NCBI GenBank assembly: GCA_016191435.1
Contig: JACPOQ010000051.1
Span: 124,001-188,000 of the forward strand
Source of the DNA: Chloroflexota bacterium
GTDB lineage: Bacteria; Chloroflexota; Dehalococcoidia; Tepidiformales; Tepidiformaceae
Length of the DNA stretch: 64,000 nt
Direction of reading: 5' to 3'
The notes under the pieces are model-generated. The model was not told the DNA's origin. It saw only the letters and a program-made list of their open reading frames with translations, and did no database searches. Position numbers and translations under genes: made by a program. The number at the start of each line of letters is the position of its first letter. The first letter of the stretch is position 1. This document shows, one piece after another, positions 51,785-60,974 of the stretch.

Positions 51785-52765
51785 CTACCTGGCCTCGTAC
51801 GAACCCCCGCGATTGACCACCCGACCCTCCGCCTCCAGCAGGTCGAGGTGGCCCTGCACCGTCGAAATGATCTGCCAGAACCGCCGCCGGAGTGCCCGCG
51901 GGTAGAGCCGCCGGCTGAGTGCGTACGCACAGTCCGGCCCGGCGCTGCGCAGTTCGCCGTACACCCGCGCGCTGCGCTCCTCGACGGCTGCCAGGTTCGC
52001 GGCGATGGTGCCGGCGACGCCGTCGAACGGCTCGCCGTGGCCCGGGAAGCAGCGCGTGAACTGCATCTCCTGGAGCCGCCGCAGCGAGTCCACGAACGCC
52101 GGCAGCGACCGGAAGCGCCCGCCACCGGGAGCCGTGTCCGGCTGGACCGCCGGCGTTGGCGTGATATCCGGCAGCAGTTGGTCCCCGGAGAAGAGCCATC
52201 CCTCGCGCTCGTCCACGAGCACCAGGTTGCCGGGCGTATGCCCGGGGCACGCCCGCACACGCAGGCCACCGAGCAGGTCGCCGTCGTTCGCAATCACGTC
52301 CGGCTCGAACGCCTCGTAGCGAAGGCCGCTGGGCCAGCGGGGCTGTGAGCCAGGCGGCGGATAATCCGGTTCCGCCGCCATCCGCAAGGCCCACGCTCGC
52401 CGGCGTTCGAGCGCTGCCAGCGCCTCGGCGCGCACGTCCGGCGGCGCCCCGCAGCCTTCCATGAACGCGCGCATCACCTCCAGTTGGCGGATGTCGATGA
52501 AGTGCGGCGACCGCGCCAATGGTGCATCCGCCGCCGCGAGCGCGACCGGCACGCCGCGCTCCTGCCACCAGCGGCCCAGGCCGGCATGGTCCACGTGGCC
52601 ATGGGTCGCGACGACGAGGCCGAGTGCCCGATCGCCAACCGCGTCGGCGAGTGCTGCGCGCGCGCCGAGGTAGTCCGGTCCCGCGTCTACGAGCACCCGC
52701 CCGGCGCTGTTTTCGGCGAGGTACACGTTGTTGTACGCCAGCTCAATGCGCTGCACCGGATCCAT
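51785..52765 (-). CDS. MBL-fold metal-dependent hydrolase
   Basis: This 326-residue metallo-beta-lactamase-fold enzyme has the zinc signature VVATHGHVDHAG (HxHxDH, about 51-62), PGHTPGNLVLVD with the next histidine (about 174-185) and CFPGHGEPFDGV (about 238-249). Members include glyoxalase II-like thioesterases, lactonases and phosphodiesterases. The C-terminal region (about 255-320) is a winged-helix-like extension seen in the LACTB2 group. It is followed by the terminator at 51674-51702 and is divergent from the moxR operon. Confidence 0.92.
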   Translation of the reverse strand: MDPVQRIELAYNNVYLAENSAGRVLVDAGPDYLGARAALADAVGDRALGLVVATHGHVDHAGLGRWWQERGVPVALAAADAPLARSPHFIDIRQLEVMRAFMEGCGAPPDVRAEALAALERRRAWALRMAAEPDYPPPGSQPRWPSGLRYEAFEPDVIANDGDLLGGLRVRACPGHTPGNLVLVDEREGWLFSGDQLLPDITPTPAVQPDTAPGGGRFRSLPAFVDSLRRLQEMQFTRCFPGHGEPFDGVAGTIAANLAAVEERSARVYGELRSAGPDCAYALSRRLYPRALRRRFWQIISTVQGHLDLLEAEGRVVNRGGSYEAR

Positions 52766-52885
52766 CCCACGAGTCTACCGGCGCGGCCCGGTAAGGGTCG
52801 GCGAGCGGACCCGCCCCGCCGGCAGTGCCACCCGCATACCACGATCCCGGTGGGCGGCGTACCATCCGCGGGACGGAGACGCATT

Positions 52886-53872
52886 TTGACCACTACTGAA
52901 TCTGCGCCCGGGCGCCTCTCGCCCGGCGATGTGGAAGCCATTCGCGATAGCGCCGAGCGCATGCTGGCGAACATCGAACGCGTGATCGTCGGCAAGGCCG
53001 AAGTCGTCCGGCTGGCCCTTGTCGCGTTGCTCTGCGAGGGCCACATCCTCCTGGAGGACGTGCCCGGCACGGGGAAGACCACGCTCGCGCGGGCGATCGC
53101 GCGCTCGCTGGGCTGCAACTTCCGCCGCATCCAGTTCACGCCGGACCTGATGCCATCGGATATCACGGGCATCAACTACTACAACCAGAAGCTCGGCGAA
53201 TTTGCCTTCCGCGAAGGCCCGCTCGTCGCGCAGGTGGTGCTCGCGGATGAGATAAACCGCGCCACCCCGCGGACCCAGGCGGCGTTGCTCGAAGCGATGG
53301 AAGAGCGCCAGCTCACGGTCGAGGGGATTACCACCCGGCTTCCGCGGCCGTTCCTGGTGCTCGCCACCCAGAACCCCATCGAACTCGAGGGCACTTTCCC
53401 GCTGCCCGAAGCCCAGCTCGACCGCTTCCTCCTCCGCCTGAAGATTGGCTACCCCAACGAAGACGGCGAGGACGAAATCCTCGCGCGCCTCGAATCGAGG
53501 AACCCGCTCGACAGCCTTCAACCGGTGATCGAGGCCGCCGAGCTGCTCCGCCTCGCCTCGGCGCTGAACCAGCTCCACGTGGACGCCGCTGTCCGCCGCT
53601 ATGCCGTCCGGCTCGTGCGCGAAACGCGCACGGACCCCGCGTTCGAACTCGGCGCCAGCCCGCGCGCGAGCCTGGCGCTCTTCCGGACGGCGCGCGCCTA
53701 CGCCGCCATCTCCGGCCGCGATTACGTGCTCCCCGACGACATCAAGGCGATGGCGCCGCATGTCATCCCGCACCGGCTGATCCTTTCCAGCCAGTCCCGC
53801 CTCCGCGGCCGGGAGGTCGACGAGATCCTGGCCGATATCGTCAAGCGCGTGCCCGTGCCCGTCGAGGCCTGA
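52886..53872 (+). CDS. MoxR-type AAA+ ATPase
   Basis: This 328-residue AAA+ ATPase is probably a chaperone acting with the DUF58 protein. It has Walker A EDVPGTGKTTLARAIA (about 57-72), the Walker B DEINRATPRTQAALLEAMEE (about 121-140), sensor 1 in LVLATQNPIELEGTFPLPEAQLDRF (about 164-188) and the C-terminal SQSRLRGREVDEIL. A TTG start at 52886 has GGAG seven bases before it. It leads the moxR-DUF58-DUF4129 operon, whose homologues help assemble metal centres or surface structures. Confidence 0.93.
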   Translation: MTTTESAPGRLSPGDVEAIRDSAERMLANIERVIVGKAEVVRLALVALLCEGHILLEDVPGTGKTTLARAIARSLGCNFRRIQFTPDLMPSDITGINYYNQKLGEFAFREGPLVAQVVLADEINRATPRTQAALLEAMEERQLTVEGITTRLPRPFLVLATQNPIELEGTFPLPEAQLDRFLLRLKIGYPNEDGEDEILARLESRNPLDSLQPVIEAAELLRLASALNQLHVDAAVRRYAVRLVRETRTDPAFELGASPRASLALFRTARAYAAISGRDYVLPDDIKAMAPHVIPHRLILSSQSRLRGREVDEILADIVKRVPVPVEA

Positions 53873-53873
53873 G

Positions 53874-55085
53874 ATGCCGTTTCGTGACGCGTGGCTCGCG
53901 GTGGGTACGCTGCTCATCCTCGTCGGCTTTGGCGCGGGAGAACCCACGATCACGGCCGTCGGATTCGTGGTGGTGCTCGTCGGCGGCATGAGCCGGCTGT
54001 GGAGCCGCCACCTCTTCGACCGCGTCACCCTCCGTCGCACGCTCGGTGAGAAGCGCGCGTTCATCGATGAGCCGATCGAGTTCACAGTGGAGCTCGAAAA
54101 CCGCAAGCTGCTCCCCTTGCCCTGGTACCAGTGGCGGCTCGCCCTCGCCGACCCAATCCACGTGGCGGACGAGCACCTTGGTTCCGCGGCCGTGCCCGGC
54201 CAGAGCTGGCTCGTCCGCCGCGGCTCGATGGGCTGGTACGAACGGCGGAAATGGACGTTCGAAGCCCATGCCACCGAGCGCGGCTACCACCAGGTGGGCC
54301 CGGCAACGATTCGCTCAGCCGACCTCTTCGGGGTGTTTCCGCGCCTGCACGAAGACGGGGAGTGGACGCACCTCACGGTCTTCCCGAAGGTGTTCCCGCT
54401 GGAGGACCTGGGGCTCCCGGCGGTGAGGCCGTTTGGCGAGCGCAGCGGCGGCAACCGCGTGTTCGAAGACCCGCTGCGTGTGGCAGGCCTGCGCGAATAC
54501 CGGCCCGGCGACCCCCTGAAGCGCATCGATTGGAAGGCCACGGCTCGCTCCGGCGAGCTCGTCTCGCGCGTCTACGACCCCTCCGCCACGCATCAGCTAT
54601 ACGTGGTCCTCAACATCGACACGATGGCCCACTCGTGGGAGGGTTACCTGAAGGACGAGCTCGAAAAGCTCGTCTCGGTCGCCGCCTCGATCTCGGTCTG
54701 GGCCGCGGGGCAGCGCTATGGCGTTGGCCTGCTCGCGAACGGCTCGTTCCCGAACGCGGACCGCCCGATAAAGCTCGCGCCATCGCGCGCCCGCGACCAG
54801 CTCACGCGCGTGCTCGAGGCGCTCGCGGTGATCCAGCCACTCACGCTCGGGGACCTTGCCGGCGCGCTCGAACGCGAAAGCGGCCGGTTGCCCGCTGGCT
54901 CCACCATCGTCGCGGTCGCGGCGCTTGCCCCCGAACCGCTGGCGGCCGTGCTCGCGCGCCTGCACAGCGAAGGCCACCGGGTGTACGTCATCGCCACCAC
55001 CGACAAAGTGGCGCCGGCCATCCCGCGGGGGATCGCCGTGTACGAAATTGGCGGCGCGGCCGCCTGGGCGGCGGCCCCGGCATGA
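53874..55085 (+). CDS. DUF58 membrane protein (MoxR partner)
   Basis: This 403-residue protein has two N-terminal transmembrane helices (WLAVGTLLILVGFGA and TITAVGFVVVLVGG, about 5-37). A soluble DUF58 domain follows with the family signature RVAGLREYRPGDPLKRIDWKATARSGELVSRVYDPSATHQLYVVLNID (about 203-250). The domain is a vWA-like fold that may bind the MoxR ATPase. The gene starts one base after moxR and its ATGA overlaps the DUF4129 gene. Confidence 0.93.
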   Translation: MPFRDAWLAVGTLLILVGFGAGEPTITAVGFVVVLVGGMSRLWSRHLFDRVTLRRTLGEKRAFIDEPIEFTVELENRKLLPLPWYQWRLALADPIHVADEHLGSAAVPGQSWLVRRGSMGWYERRKWTFEAHATERGYHQVGPATIRSADLFGVFPRLHEDGEWTHLTVFPKVFPLEDLGLPAVRPFGERSGGNRVFEDPLRVAGLREYRPGDPLKRIDWKATARSGELVSRVYDPSATHQLYVVLNIDTMAHSWEGYLKDELEKLVSVAASISVWAAGQRYGVGLLANGSFPNADRPIKLAPSRARDQLTRVLEALAVIQPLTLGDLAGALERESGRLPAGSTIVAVAALAPEPLAAVLARLHSEGHRVYVIATTDKVAPAIPRGIAVYEIGGAAAWAAAPA

Positions 55086-56440
55086 TCCGCAACACGGCCG
55101 TGATCGCGGCCGTCGCCGCCGAGGCGCTGGCGGTCTACGTGGCCGCCGAGCTGCTTGCGGCGGGCTACGGGCCCGCTAACCGGCACGCCATCGGCGCGTG
55201 GCTCTTCGTCCTGGTCGCCTTCCTCGGCTTCGGCCTGCCGCGCCTGCTCGATGAGCTGGACCTTTCGCCGAGGGCGAATATCGCGATCGCCGGCGCCGTC
55301 GCATACGTCGCGCTCTACGGCGCGATCCGCATCTCCTTCGCCGGCGATTTCGCCATCTGGGACCTCTCGTGGGCCCTGGACTTCGTGCGCGACGCGGGCG
55401 ATGCGCTCCAGCGCGGCGGCCGGGCGATGCTCGGTGCCGGCCTGCTCATCGCGCTCTGGGCGCGCGCGTCTTATCGCTCGAACGAAGAGGTCGAGCTCGA
55501 ACTGATCCCGCGGGCCGTGGGCATCCCGTTTATCCTCGTCACGGCGCTCGTCGTCGCCGGCGCGGCCTCCACGCGTTCGGGCGAGATCGGCCGCGGTGGA
55601 GTCGCGTTCTACGCCGTTGCGGTGCTCGCGATGTCCTGCTCGCAGCTGGCGCTCAGCGGCGCCACCTTCGGCGAGCTCCGCGCCGGCGGCATCACCGCGA
55701 TGCTGCTTGGCGCCACCGTCGCCGTCACAATCGGTGCGGTGGTCCTCTTCGGCATCGTCTTCGGTGTCCTGGGCCCGGCTCTGGGCTCGATCATCGGCCG
55801 CGCCGTCGAGGTCGTGCTCACCGTCCTCCTCACGCCCGTCGCCTGGGTCCTGGAGCGACTGTTCCAATACCTGCTCGGCGGCGCCCGCCTCCCGGACCTG
55901 ACGGATGCGACCCGCACCGCGAGCCAGCAGGCGAACCAGGGCCCGGGCGAGGATGCCTCGCCGATCCAGACGGCCGGGGGCTACCTCCTCCGGATCTTCG
56001 CCCTGCTGGTGGTGCTCGGCGGAGTCGCGCTGGTCGTGGCCTGGTATATGCGCCTGCGGCGGCGGACGGGCGCCCGCACGCCCTCGCAGGGCGAGCGCTC
56101 GGCTGCCGGCGCCCTCGGCGATGACCTCCGCGGCATCTTCCACTCGCTCTTCCGGCGGGGCGGCGGTACCCCCACGCCCGCGGGTTCGGAGGCCGAGCGG
56201 CTCTACCTCGATGTGCTCGCCCGTGCCCGCCAGAAGGGCCACCCCCGCGACCCCGCGGACACGCCGGGCGAATTCGCGCCGGAACTCCAGGATGCGTTCG
56301 CCTCCGAGCTCCAGCGCGCCGCCGAGGTCTCCATCACCGACGACATAACCGCCGCCTTCGAGCAGGCTCGTTACGGCGGGCACGAGCCCGATGCCCGCAC
56401 CATCGCCGACCTTCGCCGGCGCTGGGATATGCTCCGTTGA
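55082..56440 (+). CDS. Polytopic membrane protein with DUF4129 C-terminus
   Basis: This protein of about 452 residues has eight or nine transmembrane helices (about 5-265 and 300-322) and a C-terminal cytoplasmic DUF4129 domain (about 375-450; SEAERLYLDVLARARQKGHPRDPADTPGEFAPEL). It is the usual third member of MoxR-DUF58 operons, sometimes with transglutaminase domains that are absent here. The ATGA overlap couples it to DUF58. Its role is probably membrane anchoring of the complex. Confidence 0.9.
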   Translation: MIRNTAVIAAVAAEALAVYVAAELLAAGYGPANRHAIGAWLFVLVAFLGFGLPRLLDELDLSPRANIAIAGAVAYVALYGAIRISFAGDFAIWDLSWALDFVRDAGDALQRGGRAMLGAGLLIALWARASYRSNEEVELELIPRAVGIPFILVTALVVAGAASTRSGEIGRGGVAFYAVAVLAMSCSQLALSGATFGELRAGGITAMLLGATVAVTIGAVVLFGIVFGVLGPALGSIIGRAVEVVLTVLLTPVAWVLERLFQYLLGGARLPDLTDATRTASQQANQGPGEDASPIQTAGGYLLRIFALLVVLGGVALVVAWYMRLRRRTGARTPSQGERSAAGALGDDLRGIFHSLFRRGGGTPTPAGSEAERLYLDVLARARQKGHPRDPADTPGEFAPELQDAFASELQRAAEVSITDDITAAFEQARYGGHEPDARTIADLRRRWDMLR

Positions 56441-56443
56441 GGC

Positions 56444-56465
56444 GCCGGGCCCGTGACTGCCCGGC
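56444..56465 (+). terminator. Hairpin after the moxR operon
   Basis: GCCGGGC (56444-56450) pairs with GCCCGGC (56459-56465) around an eight-base loop, four bases after the DUF4129 stop codon. No T-tract. The rest of the gap to 56649 has no visible gene. Confidence 0.42.
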
Positions 56466-56649
56466 CGGCGCGAAAGGATGCATCTCAAGGGCGCGTCCAC
56501 CGGAACCGCTTCGCCCACCCCTCCAACTGGACGACCAGGTCCGACGCCAGGGTGCTCGCCAGGTGCTCCGCCGCAGAGGCGCTCCCCGATGCCGCCCGAT
56601 TCAGATACTCACCTCTGAGCGGGGGTCCTGAGTCACGAGGGTCCGAGTG

Positions 56650-57231
56650 TCACTCCGTCACGCCTCTACGCTTCCACGGGCACGTGACCAGGTGGTCGTC
56701 GACGACTCCGACGGCCTGCAAGAAGGCGTAGATGATGGTCGTCCCGGCGAACGTGAAGCCGCGCTTCTTGAGATCCTTGCTGATCCGGTCCGAGAGTTCC
56801 GTGCGCGCCGGCACATCGGAGAGTGCCTGCGGCTGGTTCACGGCGGGGGCGCCATCGACCCAGCCCCACAGGTACGCATCGAACGACCCGAGTTCGTCGC
56901 GGAGGGCGAGGAAGGCGCGGGCGTTGGTGACCGCGGCCGCCACCTTCAGGCGGTTGCGGACGATCCCGGCGTCCTGCAGCAGCGCGGCCACCTTCTCCTC
57001 GCCGTACGAAGCCACCTTCTCCGCATCGAAGCCGTCGAACGCCGCCCTGTAGTTCTCGCGTTTCGCCAGGATCGTCGACCACGAAAGCCCCGCCTGCGCG
57101 CCTTCGAGGATCAGCATTTCGAACAGGTGCCGGTCGTCGTGCGATGGGATGCCCCACTCGGTGTCGTGGTAGGCGCGATACGCGTCCGAGCCCTCCGCCC
57201 AGGGACAGCGCCCGCCGCCGCTCAACCCCAC
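56650..57231 (-). CDS. tag: DNA-3-methyladenine glycosylase I
   Basis: Tag removes 3-methyladenine from alkylated DNA. The 193-residue protein matches the family length. The zinc-snap ligands are all in place: C9 and H22 at the N-terminus and H180 and C184 near the end, a spacing equal to E. coli Tag. The body has CPWAEGSDAYRAYHDTEWG, LFEMLILEGAQAGLSWSTIL and a FDAYLWGWVDG helix. GTG 57231 overlaps the preceding PPOX gene by ten bases; TTG 57225 is possible. The two form a leftward operon. Confidence 0.95.
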   Translation of the reverse strand: MGLSGGGRCPWAEGSDAYRAYHDTEWGIPSHDDRHLFEMLILEGAQAGLSWSTILAKRENYRAAFDGFDAEKVASYGEEKVAALLQDAGIVRNRLKVAAAVTNARAFLALRDELGSFDAYLWGWVDGAPAVNQPQALSDVPARTELSDRISKDLKKRGFTFAGTTIIYAFLQAVGVVDDHLVTCPWKRRGVTE

Positions 57232-57617
57232 GCCATCCAGCGCTCGGGCTTGAGGAGCAGGAGCACCATGCCTTCGTGGCCGCCAGCATCGGCGACGAGC
57301 TTCGCCGCCTCCGCGTCCCGGTAGTGCGTATGCAGCGCCAGCCGTTCGGCGTACGTCACGACATCTTCGATGGCGACCGGTCCCTCGGCCGTCACGTGCC
57401 GGAACCGCGGGCCGCGCTCGTCGATGCAGAGCGCCGCGCGGCCGCTGCGGAGGATGTGCTTGTGCTTGGCCGAGCCGCGCCCGGTGATGATCCGGAACTG
57501 GCCGTCAACGTACCGGTACCAGACCGGCACCGCATGCGCCCGCCCGGACCCATCGACGGTCGCGATGACGGCGGTGTGCGGTTCGGCAAGGAATTCGGCC
57601 TGCTCTTCCGGGGACAT
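57222..57617 (-). CDS. Pyridoxamine 5'-phosphate oxidase-like (PPOX) protein
   Basis: This 131-residue split-barrel flavin-binding protein has the FLAEPHTAVIATVDGSGRAHAVPVWYRYVDGQFRIITGRGSAKHKHILRSGRAALCIDE core (about 9-67) typical of F420- or FMN-dependent oxidoreductases and haem-binding relatives. The cofactor cannot be told from the sequence. GGAGAGATGG precedes ATG 57617. It overlaps tag, so they are likely co-transcribed, though no functional link is evident. Confidence 0.9.
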   Translation of the reverse strand: MSPEEQAEFLAEPHTAVIATVDGSGRAHAVPVWYRYVDGQFRIITGRGSAKHKHILRSGRAALCIDERGPRFRHVTAEGPVAIEDVVTYAERLALHTHYRDAEAAKLVADAGGHEGMVLLLLKPERWMAWG

Positions 57618-57660
57618 GGGCCATCTCTCCGTGGATGTCTGGACGAGCGTATGCTACCGG

Positions 57661-57702
57661 AGCTGGAAGCTGTTAGCTGTTAGCTATGAGCTGCTAGCAG
57701 GT
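57661..57702 (+). repeat. Six-unit heptad array, AGCTGTT family
   Basis: AGCT or AGCA recurs exactly every seven bases (57661, 57668, 57675, 57682, 57689, 57696). A 14-base part (57670-57683) is repeated in reverse complement at 57789-57802. Confidence 0.85.
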
Positions 57703-57786
57703 GGCGCCTCAGGCGGTGGCGTGCTCGAGCAAGGGGAATCGGCCTCCAGAAATGGCCACAGAGGCGACGGCTACCGGGGCTATGCG

Positions 57787-57810
57787 GACTAACAGCTAAC
57801 AGCCAGGAGC
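57787..57810 (+). repeat. Heptad array, AACAGCT type, containing the downstream ribosome-binding site
   Basis: AGC recurs at 57794, 57801 and 57808. The last unit (CAGGAGC) provides the AGGAG that precedes the TTG start at 57816. The array is inverted relative to 57661-57702. Confidence 0.75.
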
Positions 57811-57815
57811 TTTCT

Positions 57816-59117
57816 TTGCCTGACATTCGCGACCTCACCGAGCAACTCTGGAACGGCAGCCTGACAACGCACGAGGCGCACCCTATCAGCGCCCAGTTCC
57901 GCGACGGCCAGGAGATCGCCGATGGCGTCCTGTACTACAAGGGCATCGCCAGCGCGACCACCATCGATACCGGCGGCGGGCTGGTCATGCTCGATACGGG
58001 CGCCGTCAACGACACGAAGCAGCTGCACGCCACCGTCCGCGCGTGGCGCACCGAGCCCCTGACCGCGGCGGTGTTTTCGCACCACCACGTGGACCACATC
58101 ATGGGCGTGGGGCCGTTCGAGCAGGAGGCGGCCGAGAAGGGTTGGGGCCGCCCGCTCGTCTACGGCCACGAAGACCTCGGCGCGAACTTCGACCGCTACC
58201 GGAAGACGCTCGGCTGGAACACGGCCATCAACGTGCGCCAGTTCGCCATCCCGCCCGAGCGCTTTCGCTGGCCGGACCAGTACCGCTACCCGGACGTGAC
58301 GTACCAGCGGCGGCTTACGTTTCGCGCCGGCACGCACACCTTCGAGCTCCACCACGCCCGCGGCGAGACGGAGGACGCGACGTGGACGTGGGTGCCCGAA
58401 CGCCAACTGCTCGCGCCCGGCGACCTCTTCATCTGGGCGGTCCCGAACGCCGGCAACCCGCAGAAGGTGCAGCGCTACGCCTCCGAATGGGCCGCGGCCC
58501 TCCGCGAGATGGCCGCGCTCGGCGCCGAGACGATGCTCCCCGGCCACGGCTTCCCGATCTTCGGGGCGGGCCGCATCGCGCAGGCGCTCGGCGACACCGC
58601 CGAGTTGCTGGAGACGGTCGAGGCGCAGGTGGTCGCGCTCATGAACACGGGCGCCACGCTGGACCACATCCTGCATGCGGTCGAAATCCCGCAACGGCTG
58701 CTGGACCGGCCATACCTTCAACCTGTGTACGACGACCCGCAGTTCATCATCCGGAACATCTGGCGGCTGTACGGGGGCTGGTACGATGGCGAGCCCGATA
58801 ACCTGCTGCCCGCCCCCCGCGCCGAGCAGGCGCGGGAGTGGGTCGCGCTTGCGGGGGGCGCCGATGCGGTGATGGCGCGCGTGGCGGCGCTCCAGGCGGA
58901 GGGCAACCTGCGGCTGGCCTGCCACCTGATCGAGTTCGCGGTCCTTGCGGAGCCTGGCTCGAAGGCGGCGCACGCCCTGCGCGCGGAGGTCTACGCCGCC
59001 CGCGCGAAGCTGCAGCCGTCGTCGATGGCGCAGAACATCCTCAACCACGCAGCGCTCGCGAGCGCGCAGGGCAAACGCGACCTCGCCTCGGAGTACGTTA
59101 CCCGCACCAACGCGTGA
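57816..59117 (+). CDS. Alkylsulfatase-like MBL-fold hydrolase
   Basis: This 433-residue protein resembles the SdsA1/BDS1 alkylsulfatases, which cleave alkyl sulfate esters. The zinc signature is FSHHHVDHIMGVG (about 84-96). A later TFRAGTHTFELHHARGETEDATW (about 168-190) and MLPGHGFPIFG (about 239-249) hold the other metal ligands. The C-terminal region with IWRLYGGWYDGEPDNLLPAP (about 313-332) and helices to the end matches the dimerisation domain. No signal peptide is seen. The TTG start has AGGAG within a heptad repeat seven bases upstream. Confidence 0.9.
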   Translation: MPDIRDLTEQLWNGSLTTHEAHPISAQFRDGQEIADGVLYYKGIASATTIDTGGGLVMLDTGAVNDTKQLHATVRAWRTEPLTAAVFSHHHVDHIMGVGPFEQEAAEKGWGRPLVYGHEDLGANFDRYRKTLGWNTAINVRQFAIPPERFRWPDQYRYPDVTYQRRLTFRAGTHTFELHHARGETEDATWTWVPERQLLAPGDLFIWAVPNAGNPQKVQRYASEWAAALREMAALGAETMLPGHGFPIFGAGRIAQALGDTAELLETVEAQVVALMNTGATLDHILHAVEIPQRLLDRPYLQPVYDDPQFIIRNIWRLYGGWYDGEPDNLLPAPRAEQAREWVALAGGADAVMARVAALQAEGNLRLACHLIEFAVLAEPGSKAAHALRAEVYAARAKLQPSSMAQNILNHAALASAQGKRDLASEYVTRTNA

Positions 59118-59144
59118 CCAAGCGGGCGCGACGGACGCAGTTCG

Positions 59145-59357
59145 TCAGGCGGCGACCGGGCCCGAGACGAGTGTCACCAGGAACTGCTGGCGTTTCAACG
59201 CGGTACCGTTGATTCGAAGCTCCGCGACGTACTGGCCGCCTGTTCCAAAGGCAGTGCGACGCCAACGCCCCAGGGCAAGACCGCCACGAACCTGATGGTT
59301 GGCCCGGCTGCCAACGGGCGGTTCTGGACGGTCGCTATCTTGTTGGTCGATGATGCA
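59145..59357 (-). pseudogene. Decayed remnant of a small conserved protein
   Basis: On the minus strand an open segment without a start codon ends at TGA 59147-59145. Its C-terminus reads GQYVAELRINGTALKRQQFLVT, a strand pattern like the end of DUF6941-type proteins. An adjacent frame carries QNRPLAAGPTIRFVAVLPWG, so a single-base shift near 59225 could have split an original gene. An in-frame stop lies just upstream. Family naming is tentative. Confidence 0.33.
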
Positions 59358-59412
59358 CTGGCTCTCTGGCGCCTATTACCGGATGGCCGAGCACGGAGAA
59401 GGAGAAACGAGC

Positions 59413-59721
59413 ATGGCAAAGCGCCGGTTGACGGATGAAGAGCAGTCGCGCCTGGCCGAGGAGGCGGAGCGGGCACGCGAAGAGGATGGCGCCTGGGATT
59501 TTGCGAACCCGAAGCTCGTGACGCGAGGGGCACAGCCAACAGCCGTCCTTTCCGTTCGCCTGCCCCTCTCCCAGTTTCAGCTCATCAGGGAGACCGCCAG
59601 GCGCGAGCGCATGAGCGTTTCCGAGTTGCTTCAGGCGGCCGTGCTTTCATTTTTGAGCGCCAGCGGGGCCACGGATGACCGCCAGTCTCGCCACAGTGGT
59701 CCTCCACAACGTTGCAGCTGA
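59413..59721 (+). CDS. Solitary ribbon-helix-helix-like protein
   Basis: This 102-residue protein has an acidic N-terminal half (DEEQSRLAEEAERAREEDGAWDFAN) and a C-terminal ribbon-helix-helix segment: PTAVLSVRLPLSQFQLIRETARRERMSVSELLQAAVLSFL (about 45-84). That suggests DNA binding as a dimer, as in antitoxins of the BrnA/CopG type. ATG 59413 has GGAGAAACGAGC before it. No toxin gene lies on either side; it may be an orphan antitoxin or a small regulator. Confidence 0.78.
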   Translation: MAKRRLTDEEQSRLAEEAERAREEDGAWDFANPKLVTRGAQPTAVLSVRLPLSQFQLIRETARRERMSVSELLQAAVLSFLSASGATDDRQSRHSGPPQRCS

Positions 59722-59905
59722 GACCACTCGTAGCTACGTGCTCAACGAGGTCCGGGTGGAATCCGCCGGGGAGCCGCCGGCGGTAACTGCATAGTCGTTG
59801 CGCCCCGCCCGTCCCAACTGGCACGCATGCGTGCCATCCCCGCTACGTGGCCCGCCCCACGGCGGTGTAGGCTGGACGCCCGCAGTCCGCGCCAGGGAGC
59901 GTTTC

Positions 59906-60805
59906 ATGGCCACCATCTCCATCATCGCCGCCGATGGCAGCACCAGCCCGCTGGACGTCGAAGAGTACGTGCGCGGGGTGTTGCCGTACGAGATGTCGAC
60001 TGGCTGGCCGCTGGAGGCGCTCCAGGCGCAGGCCGTCGCCGCCCGCAGCTACGCGGTGAAGAAGGCGGCGCCGCTGTACACGGATACGCGTGACCAGGTC
60101 TACGGCACCGCCCGCTACGACGACACCGATGCCGCCGTCGCCGCCACCGCCGGCCAGGTCCTGGCACACCTCGGCCACCCGATCATGGCGTTCTTTTTCG
60201 GCAACTGCGACGGCCGCACGCGCAGCACGGTCGAAGCGGGGTGGACCGGCGCCCAAGACCCGGAATGCTTTCAATCGGTCCCGTGCGAATGCGGGTACAC
60301 GACGCTGTTCGGGCACGGCATCGGCATGTGCCAGCGCGGCGCGGCGGCGATGGCGCGGCGGGGCGTGGGCTACCGCGAGATCCTGGCGCATTACTACCAG
60401 GCCGTGGAGCTCGTTGATGCCGGCACGATGCAGCCGGTCCCCGGCTCCGCCGGTGGTGCGGCCGTCGCCGCTGCGGCCGGCGCGGGCGCGAGCGTGCCGC
60501 CGCCGCAGTGGTACACCGTCCAGTCCGGCGACACCCTCGGCGTGATTGCCCGGCGCTTCGGCACCACCGTTGCCGCCATCCAGGCCGCAAACGCTGAGCT
60601 GATCAAGGACGTCAACGTCATCGAGGTCAGCTGGAAGCTCCGCATCGCGGGCGCCGCCGCCGCGACGCCGGACGCGACGTACACCGTGCTCCCGGGCGAC
60701 ACGCTCGCATCGCTGGCGATGCGGTGGGGCGTGCCCGTTTCGGGCATCATCGAAGCGAACCCGCAGCTCGTGCCGCCGGGCACGGTGCTTCGCCGGCCGG
60801 GGTAG
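59906..60805 (+). CDS. SpoIID/LytB-domain protein with two LysM domains
   Basis: This 299-residue protein has a compact SpoIID-type domain (about 8-175) with [34 protein letters not shown] and the late [29 protein letters not shown]. Two LysM peptidoglycan-binding modules follow ([27 protein letters not shown], about 198-224, and [27 protein letters not shown], about 254-280). SpoIID cuts peptidoglycan glycan strands. No signal peptide is visible from ATG 59906, so export is unexplained. There are no sporulation genes nearby. Confidence 0.9.
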   Translation: MATISIIAADGSTSPLDVEEYVRGVLPYEMSTGWPLEALQAQAVAARSYAVKKAAPLYTDTRDQVYGTARYDDTDAAVAATAGQVLAHLGHPIMAFFFGNCDGRTRSTVEAGWTGAQDPECFQSVPCECGYTTLFGHGIGMCQRGAAAMARRGVGYREILAHYYQAVELVDAGTMQPVPGSAGGAAVAAAAGAGASVPPPQWYTVQSGDTLGVIARRFGTTVAAIQAANAELIKDVNVIEVSWKLRIAGAAAATPDATYTVLPGDTLASLAMRWGVPVSGIIEANPQLVPPGTVLRRPG

Positions 60806-60812
60806 GGTAGTG

Positions 60813-60849
60813 GGCGTTGGCGTTGGGCGTTGGCCGTTGGGCATTGGCC
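60813..60849 (+). repeat. Heptad array, GGCGTTG family
   Basis: GTT or ATT recurs at about 7-bp steps (60822, 60829, 60836, 60843) just after the SpoIID-LysM gene. It is the same family as 2503-2530. Confidence 0.72.
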
Positions 60850-60903
60850 GGCGAAGTAGTCCACCCGCCACGCACAGACGTTCCGTCCTTCGTCTCTGCA
60901 CCG

Positions 60904-60937
60904 CTGTGGTTCCATCCGGCGCTGCTGCCGTAGAATG
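60904..60937 (+). repeat. 34-bp direct repeat, upstream copy (promoter-like)
   Basis: This sequence is identical to 61436-61469, which lies just before tRNA-Ser(CGA) and ends in a TAGAAT -10-like element. This copy precedes the small gene at 60975. The intervening 500 bp are visibly less GC-rich. Confidence 0.85.
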
Positions 60938-60974
60938 ATTCACTGCAAGCAGATCACTTCTCGAAGGAATTGCC

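Noticed and set aside
56600..56650. Another heptad array after the moxR operon
   Set aside because: GAG-containing units occur but the spacing changes between 7 and 8 bases, so the periodicity is not convincing.
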